DNA from: Welwitschia mirabilis
Taxonomy: Eukaryota > Gnetophyta > Gnetopsida > Welwitschiales
DNA length: 64,000 nucleotides
Direction: 5' to 3'
Assembly: GCA_051453625.1 (NCBI GenBank)
Contig: JBOZIK010000001.1
Span: 186,358,189 to 186,422,188 of the forward strand
Made by a program: the position numbers and the translations under genes. The notes under the pieces are model-generated. The model made no database searches, was not told the origin of the DNA, and saw nothing but the letters and a program-made list of their open reading frames with translations. This document shows positions 59,410 to 64,000 of this stretch, piece by piece; position 1 is the stretch's first letter, and the number at the start of each line of letters is the position of its first letter.

Positions 59410-59920
59410 CACTTCCAAGCCCCTCAAATCTAGACACTGTATTTGGGTTTTCAATGTCACACTTAGATGCTTGACACTGCACTTACCCTTTATAGACCTA
59501 TATTCCACTATTTTTCCATAGAAATCATCTATTCTACTTGCCTACCTAAGGAACCTCAATCTTAAACTTGGATGATTGACATTACACTTAGGTGGTGGAC
59601 ATTACTCTTGGGTGCCCTACGTCGCACTTAGATGCCTGACATTGTACTTGCCGCCTGTAGGCCCTAAAACCTTCCATCATCTCTTGAAAATCACCTATTT
59701 GTTTACCAACATAAAAATCTCTGATGTCATACTTGGGTGACTGACATTGCACTTGGGTGCCCGAAGTTACACTTGCCATCCACAAGCCTAGGATCTTCCA
59801 TCACCTGTTTAAAATAACCTATTTTATTCATTAGCATAAGGGCTCTAATGTCACACTTGGTGGCTTGATATCACACTTAGTGGCCTAGCATTGTACTTAG
59901 AGTCCCAATATTATAGTTAG
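59410..59920 (+). repeat. Degenerate minisatellite (II), 'gacattgcacttgggtgcc' family
   Basis: A second block with related units ('gacattacacttaggtgg', 'gacattgtacttgccgcc', 'gacattgcacttgggtgcc'), mixed with spacers such as 'catcatctcttgaaaatcacc' (near 59675) and a diverged second copy near 59797. A minus-strand open frame at 59588-59785 arises from this repeat (it repeats 'QVQCQ') and is not taken as a gene. Confidence 0.78.
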
Positions 59921-60105
59921 TACATACATATGCCCAACATCATACTTGAGTCCTTAACCCATTCCTAGATGCTTGGCATACACAAACCCCCTTTGGTAGT
60001 TATTATCCATGTTAACATTTTTATTATGGTAACTACTAGAAACTATTTTCTCTAACCATTTTCTTAACTCCTAGGTGGTTACAGATCTCCAATTACCACC
60101 AATAC

Positions 60106-60115
60106 TATAAAAAGG
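60106..60115 (+). promoter_or_regulatory. TATA box, likely promoter of the gypsy element LTR
   Basis: TATAAAAAGG is a strong plant TATA box about 110 bases before the gag ATG. The purine-rich 'gaggacaaagcagaggaagagcaagag' that follows would be the start of the transcript. If this is the LTR promoter, the minisatellites at 59128-59920 lie in U3 (inference). Confidence 0.6.
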
Positions 60116-60216
60116 CAGTACTACAAGAGGACAAAGCAGAGGAAGAGCAAGAGAACACTTGCAAAATAAGGCAGAGGTGTATAAATTCAGGAGGACATTG
60201 AACCCACTGGTATATC

Positions 60217-61160
60217 ATGGAACATAGGGTCAATGAGTGAATTAATGCACTAGAAGGACAAATTAACAATATCCACTCCTAAACTAAATATTTAGCTAGT
60301 AGGATTGATAGCCTTCTTTTTCACCTAGAAGAAAGACCTACAAAACACAACCTAAGGGCATCTCAATAACTACCATTTACATTAGGATAACATACTCCTA
60401 TAGCCAATATTAAACTTCAAAACATTCAAATGAGGTTATTAAACATGGAGGACAATATTCAAGATTTTCTAATAAATAAAGCCAATCACTCTAATATTGA
60501 ACAGTGTGAAGGAGAGAAACTTGCAAGGATGATTCATTTAAAAACCTATGAATGTAAGGCTGGAATAAGTCAAAAAGCCATATCTTGGATTTTATAAATG
60601 GAGAACTATTTTGAACATCAAAAGATTCCTCCAAAAAGATGGTGCATATATGCTATTATATTTCTTATAGAAAATGCACAAGAATGATAGTACAAGTATC
60701 AATAGAAGCACCTGTACAAGATACCGTGGGATACTTTCATTAAATAGTTTAAAAGAAAGTTCATTCCAGAAGATTTTATTAAAGATTAAATGGTGGAATT
60801 TTAATACATACGCTTGGGTAAACGCCCATTATATGAACATTGATCAAAATTTTAGCACCTTATGAAGTACCAAAAGAATTTTTATGAAAAGCAATTGATT
60901 AATAGTTTCATTAGGATTTTGCTACTCAAACTTAAAAGCATTCTATGTACTTTGGAAATCAAGTCCATAGAATATGCCTATCAAAAAATAAGGCACTATT
61001 TCTAAAGACAAAAGAACAAATAAACAAACCAATCATACTAAGGAAATAGACACCCTTCTTCAATCGCATCACTAGCAAGGGAGCCATATAGAATAAATCT
61101 CACATGTTATGAGTGCCATAAGAGAGGCCACATGTTTCTCAGCATAATTGGCCTTAAACT
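60217..61160 (+). pseudogene. Chromovirus-like Ty3/gypsy gag
   Basis: The reading starts at ATG 60217 ('MEHRVNE*INALEGQINNI', 'ASRIDSLLFHLEERP'), which matches the coiled, leucine-zipper-like start of plant gypsy Gag. The capsid part has 'MEDNIQDFLINKANHSNIEQ', 'ECKAGISQKAISWIL*MENY', 'FEHQKIPPKRW'. A zinc knuckle 'CYECHKRGHMFLS' at 61105-61143 keeps C, C and H, but the last cysteine is serine. A weak tRNA-Met-type primer site (TGGTATATCATGG) overlaps the start at 60208-60220. Several stops make it non-coding today. Gag and the pol below are in one orientation and belong to one element. Confidence 0.75.
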
Positions 61161-61745
61161 CTTCAGAATTAGCCCATAACATTCAAAAGAGTTTATGTTA
61201 CCATTCAAATAGATGTGATTCATAATTAACACTTCATCTTAGAATTATATGATCATATTTCATCTTTTACTATTTTATTTTTAATCAATAGTAGTGCATT
61301 AAATAATTTTATTTCACCATATTTATTTTACATATTAAATATCACTCCTTTCAAAGAATAAGAGTCCACCATAGGGGTTGTAAATGGTAATGTTCTTATA
61401 TAAGATGGAACTGATGCTCTTATTATTTTTACCATTCATGACTTATAGTTTAGGGATATGTTTTATGTCAAAATTTGAGAATACCATGCCATTCCAAGAA
61501 CACCTTTCTTAGTTAGATATAATGTTGGAATTAACTTTTCCCAAAGAACCTTATAGTTATCTCATTTATTTGGAGAATGAATTTTTAAAGGGAAGGGGAA
61601 GAGTAAGGAGATCTTTTTAATCTCACCCTAATAAATTGTAAAAGATATAAAAAAGATATAGATTTTTATTACTTTAGTATAGGAAGAAGATCATAGAAAA
61701 AATACTTCTATACTAGAAGTACTAAAGGAAATTTTAGATGTATTT
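61161..61745 (+). pseudogene. Probable gypsy protease region, strongly decayed
   Basis: This lies between the Gag zinc knuckle and the RT, where the aspartic protease should be. A D-S/T-G motif cannot be seen clearly; 'LFLINSSALNNF' near 61285-61320 may represent the active-site loop. The call rests mainly on position. Confidence 0.4.
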
Positions 61746-62990
61746 GAAGATTAAAAAATGGTACCATCCAAGAGAAAAGTATAGCTTGCAAGTGATTTAA
61801 TCCTAAGAGCATAGCCAATAGCAAGAGCACCTTATCGTTTCTTAGTAGTAGAATTAAGAGAACTAAAGTTACAGATCAAACAACTATTGTTAAAAGAAAA
61901 GATTCAACCTAGTGTGTTACCATGGAGAACACTAGTATTATTTGTTAAGAAATAGAATGATACATTGTAGCTCTTTATTGACTATAGATAACTCAACAAA
62001 CTAATAATCAAGAACAGATACCCACTACCATAGATTAATGATCTATTGGATTAACTTCAGGGAGCTAAGTAGTTTTTAAAGATTAATTTAAAATCTGACT
62101 ATCATCAGATCCATATCAAAGATGAAGACATCTACAAGAATATTTTTAGAATAAGATATAGATGTTACAAATTTGTAGTAATGCCTTTTGATTTGACAAA
62201 TGCCTCAATCACTTTTATGAGTCTAATAAATGATGTTTTTAATCATATTTAAATAAATTTATGATTTTATTTTTAGATGATATTTTAATATATTCTAAAA
62301 TCCAGGATGATAATGTTACACATTTGAAGAAAGTTTTATAGGTTCTGTCCAAGCATAAATTCAAGACAAAATTAAGCAAATGTAAATTCTTTTAAACAAA
62401 AATCAGTTATCTGGAACATATCATCTCTATTAAATTAATTACAATAGACCCAACTAAATTATAAGCTGTAAGGAAATGGATATAATTTAAGGATTCCACT
62501 CAAGTATGAAGTCTCTTAAGATTGGCCAGCTTTTATAAGAAATTTGTTCTAAAATTTTCTCAACTCAAAGTACGATTAATAAGATTGACTAAAGTAATAA
62601 ATACTTTTTATTTTAATGACAAATGCAAGAAGGCATTTCTTAGATTGAAGTTACTACTCATAAAAACACCAATCCTCAAGATTGTAGACATAAACAAACC
62701 ATTTATAGTCATCACAGATGCTTCTACTCAAGGTATAGGAGCCATACTCAACCAAGATAATCAAGTAATTGCATATGAATCATGAAAATTGAATCAACAT
62801 GAGAAGAACTATCCTATACATGACTTAAAACTGTTAGCCATAGTGCATGCCTTAAAAGTTTATAGGTAGTATCTTGTGGAAAGCAAATTTCTTCTTAAAA
62901 TAGATCATAATAGCTTGGAGTATTTTCAAAAATAGCCCCTTCTAAAAATTTGACAGAGGAGATGTAGTGAATTACTTATAAAATATGACT
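61746..62990 (+). pseudogene. Chromovirus-like Ty3/gypsy RT and RNase H
   Basis: The RT reads 'PIARAPYRFLVVELRELK', 'LLKEKIQPSVLPWRTLVLFV', 'LFIDYR*LNKLIIKNRYPLP' (61970-62030), 'LKSDYHQIHIKDEDIYKNIF', 'VVMPFDLTNASITFMSLIND', and an intact catalytic FLDDILIYS starting at 62270. The connection and RNase H part includes an 87-codon open stretch (62522-62785) with 'LASFYKKFVLKFSQL' and 'VITDASTQGIGAILNQDNQV', then 'KNYPIHDLKLLAIVHALKV' and 'YTPRKVNKVADVLSRM' ending near 63050. Only moderate numbers of stops are present, fewer per kb than in the pol at 9640-12090. This looks like one of the younger elements here (inference). Confidence 0.9.
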
Positions 62991-63049
62991 TCAAGTTGTA
63001 GTATACCCCTAGAAAAGTGAATAAAGTAGCAGATGTTTTAAGTAGGATG

Positions 63050-64000
63050 TGATATATGTTAGCTACCACTGTTACTTTTGACTTGTCCACCTTTATTAAA
63101 ACTTCCTTGATTGATAACCCATACTTTAAGGACATATCTTGATAGGTTCAAAAAGGAAAGGAAGTATACACATACATGATCTTATGGGATGGATTTCTTT
63201 TAAAAAGAAGATTATTGTGCATTCTACAATGTTCATGGAGAAGAAAGCTAATGTATAAACTACATGAAGTTCCATATGTAGGACATCTGGTATTTTTCAA
63301 AAAATACCACCAATTACAGAAATACTACTTTTGACATAGAATGAAAGCAGATTTAAAGGAATACATCTGCAACTATCCTATATTTAATTAGATAAAAATC
63401 AATTAAGGAATACCCATTGAACTCCTTTAGCCATTGAGAATACCATAATGGAAATGGGAAGAGATATCTATGGATTTCATCACTGTATTACCCCTTACTA
63501 ACAAAAAAATGGTGAAATTTCTATTTGTGTAGATAGGTTAACCAAGATGACCCATTTTATCATAGTTCAAAGCACTAGTATAGTACTAGAACTAGTCCTT
63601 TGTTTTATATAGGAAGTTTTTAAATTACACAATGCATCTCAAGTCATAGCATCTGATCAAGATCTAAAGTTCTTGTCTAAATTTTAGCAAAGATTCTTCC
63701 ACCACTTAGGTACCAAGCTCAGTTTTTATACTGCATATCACCTAGAACGAAATGGCTAAATAGAAAGGATAAATTATATGTTAGAAGATACTCTAAGATG
63801 TTATGTGGTAAGAAGACCCAAATAATGGGAGAAATACCTACATCTGGTAAAATTTTCTTACAACCAGACATTCCAGACTTCGATTCACTATTTACAATTT
63901 GAAGTAATGTATGACAGAAATTGTTCTATACTTATTACATAATTAGATCCTTCACAGAGATCCAAAAAGACAATGCCTTTAGAATTAAAGATGATGAAAG
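63050..64000 (+). pseudogene. Chromovirus-like Ty3/gypsy integrase (runs off the right edge)
   Basis: After the RNase H, the plus strand reads the zinc-binding part 'LHEVPYVGHLVFFKKYHQ' and 'MKADLKEYICNYPIFN' (the last cysteine of the HHCC set is lost), then the core: 'WKWEEISMDFITVLPL' near 63453-63500 with the first catalytic Asp, 'YHLERNG*IERINYMLEDTL' near 63738-63795 (family YHPQTDGQTERVN), 'EKYLHLVKFSYNQTFQTSI' and 'FEVMYDRNC'. The C-terminal domain, chromodomain (if any) and 3' LTR are beyond the window. Confidence 0.9.

Noticed and set aside
59588-59785. Minus-strand 65-codon frame with repeated QVQCQ.
   Set aside because: It is the translation of the minisatellite and has no independent support.
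59128-59920. Regularly spaced short repeats considered as a CRISPR array.
   Set aside because: Units are contiguous and diverged, without constant repeats and unique spacers, no cas genes occur, and the context is a plant retrotransposon.

Overview
The window looks like repeat-dominated nuclear DNA from a seed plant. It is very AT-rich, has runs of N at contig joins, and is packed with old, decayed retrotransposons of plant-type families (L1-type LINE with DUF4283 ORF1, Athila/Tat-like and chromovirus-like Ty3/gypsy, SIRE-like Ty1/copia). I find no intact host gene, rRNA or functional tRNA gene, CRISPR array or bacterial feature. Nearly every coding stretch is a pseudogene with many in-frame stops. 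Stops often sit where the family normally has CAA, CAG, CGA or TGG codons, which suggests long decay by methyl-cytosine deamination (inference). I could not fix the species.

Layout. (1) 1-18.7 kb: a minus-strand L1-type LINE (ORF1 at 18.66-18.09 kb, endonuclease at 17.67-16.9 kb, linker to 16.44 kb) is split by a ~15 kb LTR element. The LINE reverse transcriptase resumes at 1465 and runs off the left edge. The inserted element has two ~4.3 kb LTRs (1477-6033 and 12097-16430), each with an internal 87-bp minisatellite, a primer-binding site at 6037, and a five-base duplication of the LINE target on both sides. Inside it are a plus-strand gag, a stray LTR fragment, and an oppositely oriented Athila/Tat-like pol. 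(2) 18.99-20.02 kb: two tandem ~480-bp units on a ~560-bp period, each with a minus-strand tRNA-like A/B-box segment. (3) 20.02-29.13 kb: AT-rich DNA in which I see no gene. (4) 29.14-54.43 kb: a tandem duplication of an ~8 kb segment. Copy 1 is 29.14-37.20 kb. Copy 2 is 37.20-54.43 kb and is interrupted by an 8.57 kb SIRE-like copia element (40039-48610). Each copy carries part of a second minus-strand LINE, which is complete up to its endonuclease only beyond copy 2 (to 55.7 kb). (5) 55.75-58.9 kb: a 411-bp LTR with perfect 11-bp terminal inverted repeats and a primer-binding site, a decayed minus-strand coding frame of about 370 codons that I cannot identify, and a GA microsatellite holding a gap. 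(6) 59.1-64 kb: a degenerate 20-22-bp minisatellite, a TATA box, then a plus-strand chromovirus-like gypsy gag-pol that runs off the right edge.

The parts do not form a working pathway. They are successive layers of insertion, duplication and decay, and the order of events can be read from the nesting. Several oddities (a near-identical 187-bp duplication flanking a gap at 2992-3091, a gap inside the GA tract) are more likely assembly effects than biology. I found no convincing new biological system. The least explained items are the unidentified minus-strand frame at 56.36-57.48 kb, the frame shared by both duplication copies (34.84 and 51.90 kb), the third ORF of the copia element, and the mixed-orientation content between the giant LTRs.
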